DNA from: Crambe crambe
Taxonomy: Eukaryota; Porifera; Demospongiae; Poecilosclerida; Crambeidae
Direction: 5' to 3'
NCBI GenBank assembly: GCA_963924555.1
Contig: OZ004584.1
Span: 7,501,001-7,565,000, forward strand
DNA length: 64,000 bases
In this document: in pieces, positions 35,301 to 50,300 of the stretch
Layout: every line of letters begins with the position of its first letter
Position numbering within the stretch: position 1 is the stretch's first letter
Made by a program: the position numbers and the translations under genes
Notes under the pieces: generated by a model
Told to the model about the DNA's origin: nothing
Databases searched by the model: none
What the model saw: only the letters and a program-made list of their open reading frames with translations

Positions 35301-38300
35301 AGGATGAAGTGGTGGTGGCAGCTGCATACACAGGAGACTGTATTATGCTTACCACAAGCACTTAGAAACCCAAGTGCCTACAATCCACTTAGATAAGCCT
35401 AGCACCTCTATGATAAAATGCTGTAGAAAGCAATAAGCTCGAATATGGAATGGGATATGATTTATATCCACTTTTTTATAGGGTTGCACCAACACACAAT
35501 ATCGACTGCCAGCAGATAACAAAATAATCTGAATCAATTGAACCACACAATTTAATTATTAATTATAATTTTTTGTCAAATTGACAGATCTTGTAGGGGA
35601 GCAATTGACCTATCTAACTGGTATCATAACTGTACCGTAACATGGCAGCTGTTTTGCATTCTTGGCAAGTTGCCTGTAAGACAATATATAGCTCTAATGC
35701 AACACTAGAGAAATAGCTGCTGTACTATTGGAAACTGAAGGAGTGATTAACTCATTAATTGTAGTCTAGGAGAAAAATTAATTTCGAACTCAGCATAATC
35801 AATATGAAGCTGTTGAGTTACATGTGGCCACAGGTGCTGTTGAGTTATCATACATGTAGCCACAGGTGCTGTTGAGTTACATGTGGCCACAGATGCTGTT
35901 GAGTTATCATACAATTCATGAGGCTGTTGAGTTACATGTGGCCACAGGTGCTGTTGAGTTATCATACAATTCATGTGGCCACAGGTGCACTATAGAGGAA
36001 GTAGCTGTTGACATGTCTGTGCCAGTTTATTATTAGTTACATGATCATCAGAGGAAATCATTAGAGTTACAGCAGCTATTGTTGCTGAAAATAAAAAGTG
36101 TAATATATCATTTACATGACTAAATACCTATTCACACAGACCACCTGTCTATAATGTGCACTGCATAACATGATCTCTAAATAATATTTTGAAAAGGTCT
36201 GATTTTTCATTTTTTGAGCTTCTCGTGGACCTGATGCTAATCATACCATGTGCTCCCTGACACAGCTGGCCCTGAAACCAAATGAAAGAGAGTATGAAAA
36301 TTGCTTGGAATACCATTATAATTATGATAGCTACGTGCATTATTTCGACATGAAGAGTTTACGGTATACTAAGTCACATGTAACATATCCCTGTATGTTA
36401 ATGGTGTACTATTATTTTAATTGAGTGAAGTTTATATAAGCAGATAAATATTAATAAGGAAAAACATGTATCTAGTCATTAACTTCAGTGATAAGTGTTT
36501 AGTTTCCTCTTAGCTACAACACTGTTATCAGTTTGGATAGTCATTCTTGTGCTCTATAATAACCTCGCACGGATCTTGATAAAGGTTAACTTGAGGCTAT
36601 AGGACCACACGAGCAAGTGCATACAAAGAAATAAGTTCTGAGTTTGCTGATAACTCTGCCACTTATTCTGAGGTGGATGTGACTAAGAAGAAGACTCGTC
36701 TTGCTGCTAAGAAGAACAAACCACCTGAAATACTCTCTGATATCCCCATGTATTCCGAGATCAATCAAGTGAGTGAGACATCTGCTCCAAGGAATGCATT
36801 TGATAATCAAGTGTATTCCATGGATACATCAGAGAACATGTATTCAATGTTAAACAGAACAGTTGAACCTCATGACAAGGTGCTTGGGACTAAGACTGCC
36901 CCAAGCAAAGAGAAGTCAAAGAAAGACCAGTGTGAAAGGAACTTAGTATGGATCATGATCAGTATCAATATCCTGCTACTCCTTGCAGTGGGTGCAGTTG
37001 CTGTGGTTGCACTTGTCCAAGTTTCAAAATTGAATATGGAAATCAGAACATCACCCCCTCTTGAAGAAGATTCGAAATTGAATGATGATGTAGTCTTCCT
37101 CGGAGCATCTCTCTTGAATACCAGCATTTTGCTGAATAATGAAATAGTTTCCCTTGGAGCATCATTCTCAAATTCCAGTGCTGTGTTGAGTCAAAAATTT
37201 TTATCACTTGAGAATAAGACACAGATTCAATTAGATAGGTTGGATTCAAGAGTGAATGACCTTTATACCTTACATTTGACTGGAAGGAACTCCGATAATC
37301 CTGCTACTTCCTGTTCCCATGTCTTGCTGTTGAATTCCTCCTCCCCATCAGGTCACTACTGGATCAGGTCCTCCAATGGCTCTGCTGTGTGTGTGTATTG
37401 TGATATGACCAGGTCATGTGGTAACATCACTGGAGGGTGGATGAGAGTGGCTAGTCTGAACTGGAGCAATGAATCTCTTCCATGTCCCAATGGATTCAAA
37501 GAACGTAATGACTCTGGCATCCGCACTTGTGAAATCAATTCTCCATCAATCAGTTCTTGCCCTTCTTTGATATTCGAAACATACAGCACTGTGTATAGTA
37601 GAGTCTGTGGCAAGATAAAGGCTTATCAAGTTGGTACTACTGATGCATTTGATACACATGGGTGTCGTGCTTCAAACATCAACATTGACTCTAATTACGT
37701 GGATGGTGTTAGTCTTACACATGGAAGCAATCCTAGGAGACACATCTGGACTTTTGCTGCTGCTGTTAATGATGATCCTAGTTCATCACGTTCCAGTATG
37801 AAACCAGGTATTATGCCCCCTCCTTCTTTCGTGGGAATGGACTACTTCTGCGATACAGGAAGTCGAAGTGGAGCACAAGGAGTTTTTCACCCTGACGATC
37901 CCCTGTGGGATGGGACTGGGTGTGCTCCTACTAGCACATGCTGTTCCTTCAATAACCCCCCATGGTTCCACAAGCAACTCCCATCAGTCACTACTGATGA
38001 CATAGAGATGAGGGTGTGTCGTGATGAGAGTGATCAAACTGAAGACATCGCTATATCGAATGTTGAACTTTATGTACAGTAGTGTGCTCAGACAAACATC
38101 ATCTTCACTATAAAGTACTTCAACAACTAGAAGTAGTCATTTAATCCAGTACATTGTGTGACACTACCTAACATTGTTATAATTATACACCAAAACATAC
38201 ACCATTTTACTTTTAGCTGGTACAAGCAGACCATAGCTAATATATAGACTCTAATTACAGTTCATTAATTCTTATGTGGCTATTATGATTTCTACTTGAC

Positions 38301-41300
38301 TGTCTCATAATATCATGAGAATATTATGCATTTGATAATCAAGTGTATTCCATGGACACATCAGAGAACATGTATTCAATGTTAAACAGAACAGTTGAAC
38401 AGTCTCATCAGACAAATCCAGCAACTCCTCATGACAAGGTGCTTGGGACTAAGACTGCCCCAAGCAAAGAGAAGTCAAAGAAAGACCAGTGTGAAAGGAA
38501 CTTAGTATGGATCATGATCAGTGTCAATATCCTGCTACTCCTTGCAGTGGGTGCAGTTGCTGTGGTTGCACTTGTCCAAGTTTCAAAATTGAATACCGAA
38601 ATAGTTTCCTTCAGAATATCACCCCCTCTTGCAGAAGATTCGAAATTGAATGATGATGTAGTCTTCCTCAGAGCATCTCTCTCAAATACTAGCACTTTGC
38701 TGAATAATGAAATAGTTTCCCTTGGAGCATCATTCTCAAATTCCAGTGCTGTGTTGAGTCAAAATTTTTCATCATTTGAGAATAAGACACAGATTCAATT
38801 AGATAGATTGGATTCAAGAGTGAATGACCTTTATACCATACATTTGACTGGAAGGAACTCTGGTAATCCATAAACCACCTGTAATGTTCTCAGATATCCA
38901 CATGTATTCCGAGATCAATCCAATGAGTGAAACATCTGCTCTGATACTGCATTTGATAATCAAGTGTATTCCATGGGCACATCAGACAACATGTAACTAT
39001 TCAATGTTAAACAGAACAGTTGAACAGTCTCGTCAGGCAAATCCAGCAACTCCTCATGACAATGTGCTTGGTACTAAGACTGCCCCACACAAAGAGAAAT
39101 CAAAGAAAGACCAGTGTGAAAGGAACTTAGTATGATGATCAGTGTTAATATCCTGTTACTCCTTGCAGTGGGTGCAGTTGCTGTGGCCACACTTGTCCAA
39201 GTTTCAAAAACGAATATTATTTAGAAATAGTTTCTATCAGAGCATCACTCAGTCTCAGACTGGCAGAAGATTCAAAGTTGAACGATCAAATAGTTTCCCT
39301 CAGAGCATCACTCTCAGATTCCAATGTTATGCTGAGTCAAAATTTTTCAGCACTTGAGAAAAGGTTTGAACAGTTTGAGTCCAGAGTGGGTGATCTTTAT
39401 AGCACACGTTTCATTGGAAGGAATTCAGATAATCTTGCTGCTTACTGTTCCCATGTCTTGCTGTTGAATTCTTCCTCCCCATCAGGTCACTACTGGATCA
39501 GGTCCTCCAATGGCTCTGCTGTGCGTGTGTATTGTGATATGACCAGGTCATGTGGTGGAGTCACTGGAGGGTGGATGAGAGTGGCTAGTCTGGATATGAG
39601 AGACAACAGTAGCCAGTGTCCCAGTGGTCTCAGGCAGGGGGATAGTTGCAATCCTGAACCAACATGTGAAATTGGCACAAACTCTCCAACTGGAAATTGT
39701 TCTTCAAATAGTTACACTTCACATGGTCTTCACTATTCCCATGTATGTGGGATGATCAGAGCCTATCATTTTAGGACACTTGATGGATTTGGTACTCATG
39801 GAAGACAGACGCCTCTCAATATAAGCTCCAACTACGTTGATGGTGTGAGTCTGACTCATGGAATGTCTCACTCAAGGAAGCACCTTTGGACCTTTGTGGC
39901 AGGTCTTCCAGGTAGATCCATTTATACTGTATAAGAGTTAAGTATCAGAGGAAATATTCACGTGTGATTTTTGTGGATTGATGCCATTGAAGCATAAACA
40001 ATACAAAATCCACAAATATTTTCTTATTATTGTTTCCTATAATTATTCTCATGAGATTCTCTAATCATGTGGAGTATTATATCTAATTCCATAGGGATGA
40101 TGAACTGTAGGTTTAATCAACCTCAGTTTGTTGAAAGCAGTCATTTATTCTGTGGTGGAAGAAAAGGTGTAAATCACTGTTATAAGGAATCTCCTCTATG
40201 GGATGGGGAAGACTGTGGATCCAATGTGGAATGCACTCTCGATGATCCTCCATGGTTCTACAGACGACTTCCAGAACTCACCTCTGACGACATAGAGATG
40301 AGAGTGTGTTGTGACCAACCTCATGATGATGAAGACATCGCAATTCAAGCATTTGAAATTTATGTCCAGTGAAAATTGGCAATGACCCATGCATATTAGT
40401 TGTAGTGAGACCTTTTGTACTAGGTACTGTTGTACTTGTGTGGTAATATGTAATCATGTAGTTAGCTATTAGTGATGTCATGTTATGTCATGTTGTATCA
40501 CGGGACTTGAATTATATACCATACGCTGTGTGTGTGCTTTCTCTATTATATCATAGAAAGTTTTACGCATAATTTTCTTTGATGTAATGAGGTCACTATA
40601 TAGCATAATGCATCAAATTACAGTGGTCAAGTATCTAAATGACATTAATAGTGACTCGTCACTATTTTGAAAAATAGAGACCTGCTTAGTAAAAATAGAG
40701 ACCTGCAAGACATGCATGAGTAAACAGTTATTGCAGAGAACCAGAAAAGTTACAAAAACAACAACAACAACAAAAAAAAAGAAATATGAATATCTGAATG
40801 GCAATTGGAATAAAATGGATAGCTCTAGAGATGGTGAACAAGTTACTAGCTTAGCTGAACTCTTAAGGCTGTTGATTCCAGGCTAATCACCAAGGCATCT
40901 TTATCACCACCGCCTTATTGGACTTGCCCATCACATTCAAGTGTGGGTTTAGAAGCTAGCATTGTAGAAAGATCAAGACTTTGACCTACCTGAATCAGAG
41001 AAGCTTGTTGTTATAAATCTTGAACAGCCCAATATTTTACTACGAGCTCAGCTAAGCTAAAACTTGTTCAGCATCTCTAGAACTGTAAATTTTCTATGCA
41101 GGTTAGTGACCAGTATAGACATCTACTCGGTTTCGAAACCTCGTGGTGGTCGGGCAGTGAATGATGCAATAGTCACCTTGGCTCTGCCTTGGTGACTATT
41201 GCATCATGCACTCACAGCCCTCCCACTTGGTTTCTAAAACCTCGTGGATGTCTATACTAGGTCACTAACCTAGACTTAATTAATCTACTGAGTAATTCCC

Positions 41301-44300
41301 TAATACTACATGGTGGCAGCGGTTATCAAACCTCTACAAACAATATTTCTAAGATGTCAAGATCGCCAACCCCAACTCCTGTAACAGTGGACCCCCTAAC
41401 AGTCAGGCCTAAGACTGACCATGTGATGATAACCACAACCTATCAAGTAGCACCTCCCGAGCCTTTAGCTTTAAGCCAGATGAGTGGCCAAAGTGGATAA
41501 ATCGTTTTGAACGATTCAGGAAAGCGTCCGGGTTGGATACCAAAGATGAGGAAGCACAGGTCAATACTCTCATATATTCAATGGGTGACAAGGCCAATGA
41601 CATTTTCCGATCGCTAAATTTATCTGAGGATGATAAGAAAGCATACGAACAAGTAAAGGAAAAATTTGACTGTCATTTTGTGAAAGAAAAAAAAAAGAAA
41701 TGTAATCTATGAGAGAGCAAAGTTTAACATGAGGAAACAAGAAAGAGGTGAAGGAGTCGATTTCTCCATCACTGCATTGTATGCTCTGGCAGAACACTGC
41801 ACATATGGTGTCCTCCATGATGAGATGATCAGAGACAGATTAGTGGTGGGGATATAAGCAATGCCAAGTTATCAGAAAAATTGCAGTTGGACCCCTCACT
41901 GACATTGGAAAAAGCCATCACACAAGCAAGACACATCAGCAACAATCTCTAGTTGGAGGGAAAGCATTAGAAGTACCTGACCTCCCTATTGGAGCTATCC
42001 AAAGGAGAAAAAGCTATTTCCAGAAAGAGCAGTTTTGATGCAAGTACAGAACTCCGGAGAGCAGAAGCCAGTGGCATACATATCCAGATCAATGTCTCAA
42101 ACAGAACAATGTTATGCTCAGATAGAAAAAGAAGCATTGGCCTTCACCTGGGCATGTGAGCGTTTTGCAGAATATCTGAAGTTTCATATTCAAACTGATC
42201 ACAAACCATTAGTATACGAAGAGTTTGGAAGAACTTCCTGTTCGAGTACAACGATTTCGACTTCGTATGTTATATGATTTCAGTATCTCTCATGAACCAG
42301 GAAAGAATCTCACAATAGCTGATATTTTGTCACGAGCTCCAACGGGACAACCTCAAACAAAAGACGAGGAACTCCAACAAGAAGCGAGAGTTTTTGTCAA
42401 TTTTGTCATCGAGAGTTTACCAGCTACTGAACAGAAATTGGATGAGATCAAGCAATGTCAAAAAGATGACCAAGAATACCAGCAGATAGTGCTGTATTGC
42501 CAACAAGGTTGGCCGGAGAAGAAAGAACTCACACGAAAACTTCGACAGTACTATCCAGTAGCTGCGGAGATATCAGTTGTAGAGGACCTACTGATGTGTG
42601 GGAGCAGGATAATCATTCCTTCCTCAATGCGTGAAGATATCCTCAAAAAGATACATGTTGGCCATCAAGGCATAACGAAGTGCAGAGAACTTGCTCGACA
42701 ATCTGTTTGGTGGCCAGGCATATCCTTGGACCTCGAAGAATTAGTCAAAGAATGTGAAAAATGTTGTATTTCACAGAAACCACGTGATCAGCCATTGATG
42801 CCATCAAAATTGCCGAGTCTGCCATGGCAGAAAGTTGCAACCGACCTATTCGAGTTCAAACAAAGATCGTATTTGTTAGTAGTTGACTACTACTCCCGAT
42901 TCATAGAGATTGCTCTCCTGAATGGCACTTCAGCAGATACAGTCATCCAACACACTAAAAGCATTTTTGCTAGATATGGCATCCCAGAAGTCGTCATATC
43001 TGATAATGGACCACAATTCAGTTTAGAAGCTTATCGAAAGTTTTCCAACAATTATCAATTTAAACACATTACTAGCAGCCCTTACTATCCAAGAAGTAAT
43101 GGAGAAGCAGAATGAGCCATTGCAACTTATTGAAAAAAGAGGATGACCCATATTTAGCTCTGTTAGCATACAGGTCAACACCACTTCAGAATGGATACAG
43201 TCCATCGGAATTATTGATGTGCAGAAAACTAAAATCTCTCATTCCAATCACAAGAGAACAGCTAATGCCAACCATACCGGATCTTACATCACTGAGGATT
43301 CGAGACAAAAAGATTAAAGAAAGACAAGAGAAATTTTGATGATCATCATGGTGTGAGAAACAGCTCTCAGTTAAACCCTGGAGACAGAGTTTGGATTCAA
43401 GATCAGAGAGTATCTGCACAAGTCAACACCGAAGTAGCCCCACGATCTTATGAAGTATCTACTTCGAATGGCAGCATTGTAAGAAGAAACAGAAAGGATT
43501 TAATTCCATTGCCATTATCATTACAAGAGAATAGTGATGAGAGTTCAGACGAATTGGATCAAGAACTACTAGAAGTCCCAGAAGTTGATCCATCTGACTC
43601 AGAACCAGCTGTTGAGATTACAGAGCCAACTACACTTGCAACAAATACTCAATCAGAGACAACTGAACTCCAAGCTGACCCTCCTACGTAGGAGCACACG
43701 AATCCGCCATCCTCCTCAATATTACGATTCAAGTTGGACTTGAAGAGGGGAGATGTAGTGAGACCTTTTGTACTATGTACTGTTGTACTTGTGTGGTAAT
43801 ATGTAATCATGTAGTTAGCTATTAGCTATTAGTGATGTCATGTTATGTCATGTTGTATCACAGGACTTGAGTTATATACCATATGCTGTGTGTGTGCTTT
43901 CTCTATTATATCTTAATGAGTAATTGCCTAATACTTAGTCCCAAGCACATCATCATGAAGAGTTGCTGGATTTGCCTGACGAGACTGTTCAACTATTGTG
44001 TTTGACTTTGAATGTGCGTTCACCAGTGTATTGATGGAGTAAGCTTGATTTTCAAATGTTTCCACATGAGGAGGGGATGACTCCCTCTTTGGATTGATTT
44101 CATAATATGCAGGACTATTGGAGAGTATTTCAGGCTGGTTGTCTTCGTTAGCATCAAACTCAGAACTCATTTTGTGCAACCACTTGAACCTCTAGTGTGA
44201 GACTAGATACAAAAGGACAAATTATGTAGCTATAGGTTTGATAGATCAATGAATGCAGACTACAATCTCATAGAAGCTAGCAAAGTAGAATACTTGGAGT

Positions 44301-47300
44301 CCTGCAACTTTGAAGCTAGAAACTCAGCACTCCATTATCATTGGACACACTGACATTAACTATTTATGGGCAAACTTGAGCGGTTGAGTGTTATGTAAAG
44401 AGATAGAATTGTTTCCCAATAGGATTTAGTCATAGCAGCTACATCTTACTGTTTCATGCTTATGTAGAAGCTTTTAGAACTTTAGTTATCTATATAGCTA
44501 AGGTCACTAATGTGTTTGTTGTTACTATTCAAAATCCTAATTAATAGAGATGAGAGTGTGTTGTGACCAACCTCACAAGGACGAAGACGTTGCAATTCAA
44601 GCATTTGAAATTTACGTCCAGTGAAAATTGGCAATGACCCATGCATATTAATTACATGTATTATTTGTAGACATTGGTGTTGAGACAAACATCTTCTTCA
44701 CTATTGGCAATTAGTCATTTAATTATTGTGTGTTAGTCTATCACTATCATTGGTCATTCGTTGAGGTAGCAATTAATCAACTTAAAAGAAAAAAGTTAAC
44801 TTAAAAGAAAAAAAAGTAGTAATATGTCATTTGTGTGACTAAATACCTGCAGTCTGTCCATTACATAATAACTCTATCTCAATGTGATCTATTTATTTGT
44901 TGTCATTTTGCATGTTTATGTAGAAGCTTTTAGGACTTTAGTTATCTATAGCTAAGGTCACTAATGTGTTTGTTGTTACTATTCAAAATCCAATTCTATC
45001 TCTTTGCAGAACACTCAACCTCTCAAGTTTGCCCATAATAATTAATGTCAGTGTGTCCAATGATAATGGAGCGCTGAGTTTCTAGCCTCAAAGTTGCAGG
45101 ACTCTAAGTTTCCTACTTCACTAGCTTCTATGAGATTGTAGCCTGCTATCAACCCATAGCTTCATACTTTGCCCTTTTGTATCTACTCTCACACTAGAGG
45201 TTTAAGTGGTTGCACAAAATGAGTTCTGAGTTTGATGTTAATGAAGACAAACAGCCTGAAATACTCTCCAATAGTCCTGCATATTATGAAATCAATCCAA
45301 AGAGGGAGTCACATGGAAATATTTGAAAATCAAGCTCACTCACTGGTGAATACACATTCAAAGTCAAACACTACAGTTGAACAGTCTCGTCAGGCAAATC
45401 CAGCAACTCTTAATGATGATGTGCTTGGGACTAAGACTGCCCCACATAAAGAGAAGAAAGACAAGTGTGAAAGGAACTTAGTATCATCCTGCTACTCCTT
45501 GCAGTGGGTGGAGTTACTGTGATTATGCTTTTGAAAGTTTCACAATTGAATTCTGAAATAGTCTCAATCAAAGCATCCACATTATACTCAAGCAAAGTTT
45601 CAGCAATTGAGAGTCAAACTAGAGCACTACTTCAGAATTTCAGTGATAAGTTGGAGATGAAACTGTTTTCAGCTATAGAGAATGAAACTATGATGTTTAA
45701 TGCGGAACTAGAAAATAAGTTAGCTGGTCTACACTCAAGTTTTCTTGCAGTTCCTTGTGCTGCTATTCTCCAGTTCGCTCCCTTTTCTCCACCAGGTCAC
45801 TACTGGATCAGGTCCTCCAATGGCTCTGCTGTACGTGTGTACTGTGACATGACCAGGTCAGGTACACTGGAGGGCGGATGAGAGTGGCTAGTCTGGACAT
45901 GAGAGACAGCAGCCAGTGTCCCAGTGGTCTCAGGGCAGGGGGTGATTGCAATCCTGAAAGAACATGTGAAATTGGTACAAGCTCTCCAACTGGAAAATGT
46001 TCTTCAAATAGTTATACACTTCACATGGTCTTCACTATTCCCATGTATGTGGGATGATCAGAGGCTATCAGTATGAGACACCCGATGCATTAGGTAATCA
46101 TGGAAGTCTGACTCATGGAGTGCTCCCTTTGAGGCAGCTGGTCTTTCAGGTACCATAATATTTCTTATTCCTTGAACCCCCCTCCCAATATATGTTACTA
46201 TCTTGTGGTATATTCCGACTACAAGTTCAGGGGATTGTGACACTAATCGACCTTCATTTGTTGAAAGCAGTCATTTTTTTCTGTGATGGAGTACATGGTG
46301 GCGGCTGCTCTAGGGCTGTGGGTCCAGAGATGATTGCACTTGCAATCATCCTCCATGGTTCTACAGACGACTTCCAGAATTCACCACTGACGACATAGAG
46401 ATGAGAGTGTGTTTTGACCAACCTCACAATGATGAAGACATCGCAATTCAAGTATTTGAAATTTACGTCCAGTAGAAATTGGCAATGCATGAATGTACAT
46501 TAACAATCACAAGTAGTTACATGTAGTGAGTTCTTGTAGACATTACTAACATTATTACATGTTATTATAGCAACACATACAGTTTTAATGTAGTAATTTC
46601 CTGGAAGTGATAAATTAGCACAATCCCACTGCCTTATATTAAAAAGTTGGAACAGTAACTACCTTTAACACATCACCATGCATTATTGTCAACATGAAGA
46701 TTTTACAGTATATTTTCTGTAAGTCACATGTCACTGTGTGTAAATAGTGCGTATAAATTAACATGAAAATTGTAAACATGAATTATTATCCAACAAAAAT
46801 TTCCCAATTTATGCAACCAAGTAAGTCCCAATAAAGAAATGTTATAGTCTCTAACTTGTTGTTGTCTGATAATCACCTTTTAGTGATCTAACCTTCTAAC
46901 CTGCACACAGAGGCCGAATTTGAGTCAGAGTGACTATAAACTAACAAGCACAAAGAAATGAGCTCCAAGTTTGCTGATAGTACTGCCACTTACTCTGAGG
47001 TGGATGTGACTAAGAAGAAGACTCGTCTTGCTGCTAAAAAAGACAAACCACCTGAAATGCTCTCTGATATCCCCATGCATTCCGAGATCAATCAAGTGAG
47101 TGAGACATCTGCTCCAAGGAATGCTGATACTGCATTTGATAATCAAGTGTATTCCATGGGCACATCAGACAACACGTATTCAGTGTTAAACAGAACAGTT
47201 GAACAGTCTCGTCAGGCAAATCCAGCAACTCCTCATGACAATGTGCTTGGGACTAAGACTGCCCCACACAAAGAGAAGTCAAAGAAAGACCAGTGTGAAA

Positions 47301-50300
47301 GGAACTTAGTATGGATCGTGATCAGTGTTATTATCCTGCTACTCCTTGCAATGGGTGCAGTGGCTGTAATTACGCTTTTGCAAGTTTCAAAATTGAATTC
47401 TGAAATAGCTTCAATCGAAGCATCCACATTATACTCCAGCAAAGTTTCAGCAATCGAGAGTCAAACTAGAGCACTACTTCAGAATTTCAGTGATGAGTTG
47501 GAGATGAAACTGTTTTCAGCTATAGAGAATGAGACTATGATGTTTAATCAGAGATATCTGGAACTAGAAAATAAGTTAGCTAGTCTACACTCAAGTTTTC
47601 TTGCAGTTTCTTGTGCTGCTATTCTCCAGTTTGCTCCCTTTTCTCCATCAGGTCACTACAGGATCAGGTCCTCTAATGGCTCTGCTGTGCGTGTGTATTG
47701 TGACATGACCAGGTCGTGTGGTAACATCACTGGAGGGTGGATGAGAGTGGCTAGTCTGGACATGAGAGATAACAGTAGCCAGTGTCCCAGTGGTCTCAGG
47801 CAGGGAGATAGTTGCAATCCTGAACCAACATGTGAAATTGGTACAAACTCTACAAGTGGAAATTGTTCTTCAAATAGTTACATTTCTCATGGTCTTCACT
47901 ATTCCCATGTATGTGGGATGATCAGAGCCTATCAGTTTAAGACACCCGATGCATTTGCTCATCATGATGGAAGACAGATGCCTCTCAATATAAGCTCCAA
48001 CTACGTTGATGGTGTGAGTCTGACTCATGGAACGCCTTGCTCAAGGAAGCACATTTGGACTTTCGTGGCAGGTCTTTCAGGTAGATCTATTTATACTGTA
48101 AGAGTCAAGTATCAGAAGAAATATTCATGGGTAATTTTCGTGGATTGAGCATGAATAATACAAATATTTTCCCTCACGAATTATTATCGTTTCCTATAAT
48201 TATAGTAATTATCATCACAAGTGAGCACAAAAAATGGTGAAGTAGGGACAGCAAAAAAATTTAGCTCTATTATTACTATTCCTAGCCCTCCTAATTTCAA
48301 TAACCACACCTATATCACACAACTTATTAAATCCCTACTTCACTCTCCTTTATATCTAATTCCATAGGGATGAAGAACTGTAGCTTTAATCAACCTCAGT
48401 TTGTTGAAAGCAGTCATTTATTCTGTGGTGGAAGAAACAGTACAAATGACTGTTATGAGGGATCTCCTCTATGGGACGGGGAAGACTGTGGATCCAATGT
48501 GGATTGCACTCTCAATGATCCTCCATGGTTCTACAGACAACTTCCAGAACTCACCTCTGATGACATAGAGATGAGAGTGTGTTGTGACCAAGATCATGAT
48601 GATGAAGACATCGCAATTCAAGCATTTGAAATTTATATCCAGTAAAAATTCAAAGAGAGCTCGCAATCACCAAGAATATTTTGATATTATAGTTTCACAC
48701 ACGCACACAAGAATATTTCTATAAGTCATATACTTGTGGTCATATTATGTGTCATTAGCTACTCAATATAAAGAGCATCAAGATAGTTTATGTGTAGCTC
48801 CCTATACATTGTGGAAAGTATGGAATGGACAGAGTATGAATTGAGTATGGAAATGGAGTATATTTTACATGGGTTGCTATTTGAGTACATACACTCTCAA
48901 TACTCAATGTCAAGGTAGAAAGCACTTTACAAGTGTAGCAAGCACTCAAATGTAGAGCCACACACCCCATATTGAGGTGAGGAGGCCATGGTCTATACAG
49001 TCTCTTGTACAGCTAATGGCCATAGCAACCACATTATCTCCTACATCCTTCAACAGGACACAAGTAGTCTGTACACATTCACAATGACTATGATGCTATA
49101 CGTTCCTCAACATACTCCATTAAGTGCACTCAGTCTATTATGGCCTGATTTGCATTCTAAAATGAAAGTGTTTATCACTCTATACCTTTGCTGTCATTAA
49201 CTCTTGTAAACTGTTGACTGGGAGCATGGTATAAAGTATACACATGTTTAGTCTGTGTACCGTTGGAGTTTAGTGTTTTGGGACTTGAATTAGTTGCATG
49301 TGACTACCCATGCAATGATATTGGTGAAAAGTAATGGTGATATTTTAGTGGTAATGGAGCACTGAAATTCTGCTAAAAAGTCCCAATAGTTGTAAGTCTA
49401 TAAGTATCTTCCTTATATAAGCTAGATTACTGTAGATTACTGTTCTATCCATGGATAAAATGCTGAGCCAATGATGGAGACTGAGGATTAATTGCTTATA
49501 GCTTTGCAGTAAACGCAAGCAACAATTATTTCCATTGGTTTTCTGAAACTAAATGAAAGAGAGTATGAATAGCTTGTTATTGCTTAGCACAATGAAATTT
49601 AATTATTAATTGAACAGTCTTCTACATCCTGTAAGTCACATGTACTGTATGTACTACTGCATAGTATGCATGTATAGAGTTAGCTAGTCTAATGGTCTAA
49701 TGTAACCAGTGAAGTTTATGAAACTGAAAGTAGATAGCAGGAAATGCTTCTGTTTGAATAACCTCCTATGTAGATATTTTAGTGATCTAACCTACACATA
49801 AAGGTTGATATAGTCACATGCAGTGACTACACTCGCAAGCACAAAGAAATGAGTTCTAAGTTTGCTGATACTACTGCCACTTACTCTGTAGTGGATGTGA
49901 CTAAGAAGAAGACTCGTCTTGCTGCTAAGAAAGACAAACCACCTGAAATACTCTCTGATATTCCCATGTATTCTGAGATCAATCAAGTGAGTGAGGCATC
50001 TGCTCCAAGGAATGCTGATACTGCATTTGATAATCAAGTGTATTCCATGGACACATCAGACAACACATATTCACTGTTAAACAGAACAGTTGAACAGTCT
50101 AGCCAGGAAAACCCAGCGACTCCTCGTGACAATATGCTTTGGACTAAGACTGCCCCACACAAAGAGAAGTCAAAGAAAGACCAGTGTGAAAGGAACTTAG
50201 TATGGATCGTAATCAGTGTTAATATCCTGCTACTCTTTATAGTGGGTGTACTTGCTGTGGCTGCACTTGTCCAAGTTTCAAAATTGAAAGATAAAACAGT

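Larger units (their letters stand above)
34545..36630. other. Intergenic; right part of the 14.95-16.1 kb duplication, minisatellite and TERT relic
   Basis: No gene seen. From 34543 to about 35800 it follows 15037-16150 with small indels, including one added segment near 34750-34900 that ends in a G run. The minisatellite (35808-35990) and TERT relic (36190-36300) are listed separately. The last 60 bases before 36631 resemble the leaders of class 1 receptors. Confidence 0.6.
40401..43920 (+). mobile_element. Ty3/gypsy LTR retrotransposon, internally deleted
   Basis: Two LTRs start TGTAGTGAGACCTTTTGTAC (40401 and 43754). The right one is preceded by a purine tract (GAAGAGGGGAGA). The left LTR is interrupted by foreign DNA (about 40552-41278) and ends near 41310, followed by a possible primer-binding site TGGTGGCAGCGG. 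Gag, RNase H and integrase parts remain; protease and RT are missing. The right LTR ends prematurely and is fused to an inverted receptor fragment. Confidence 0.85.
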
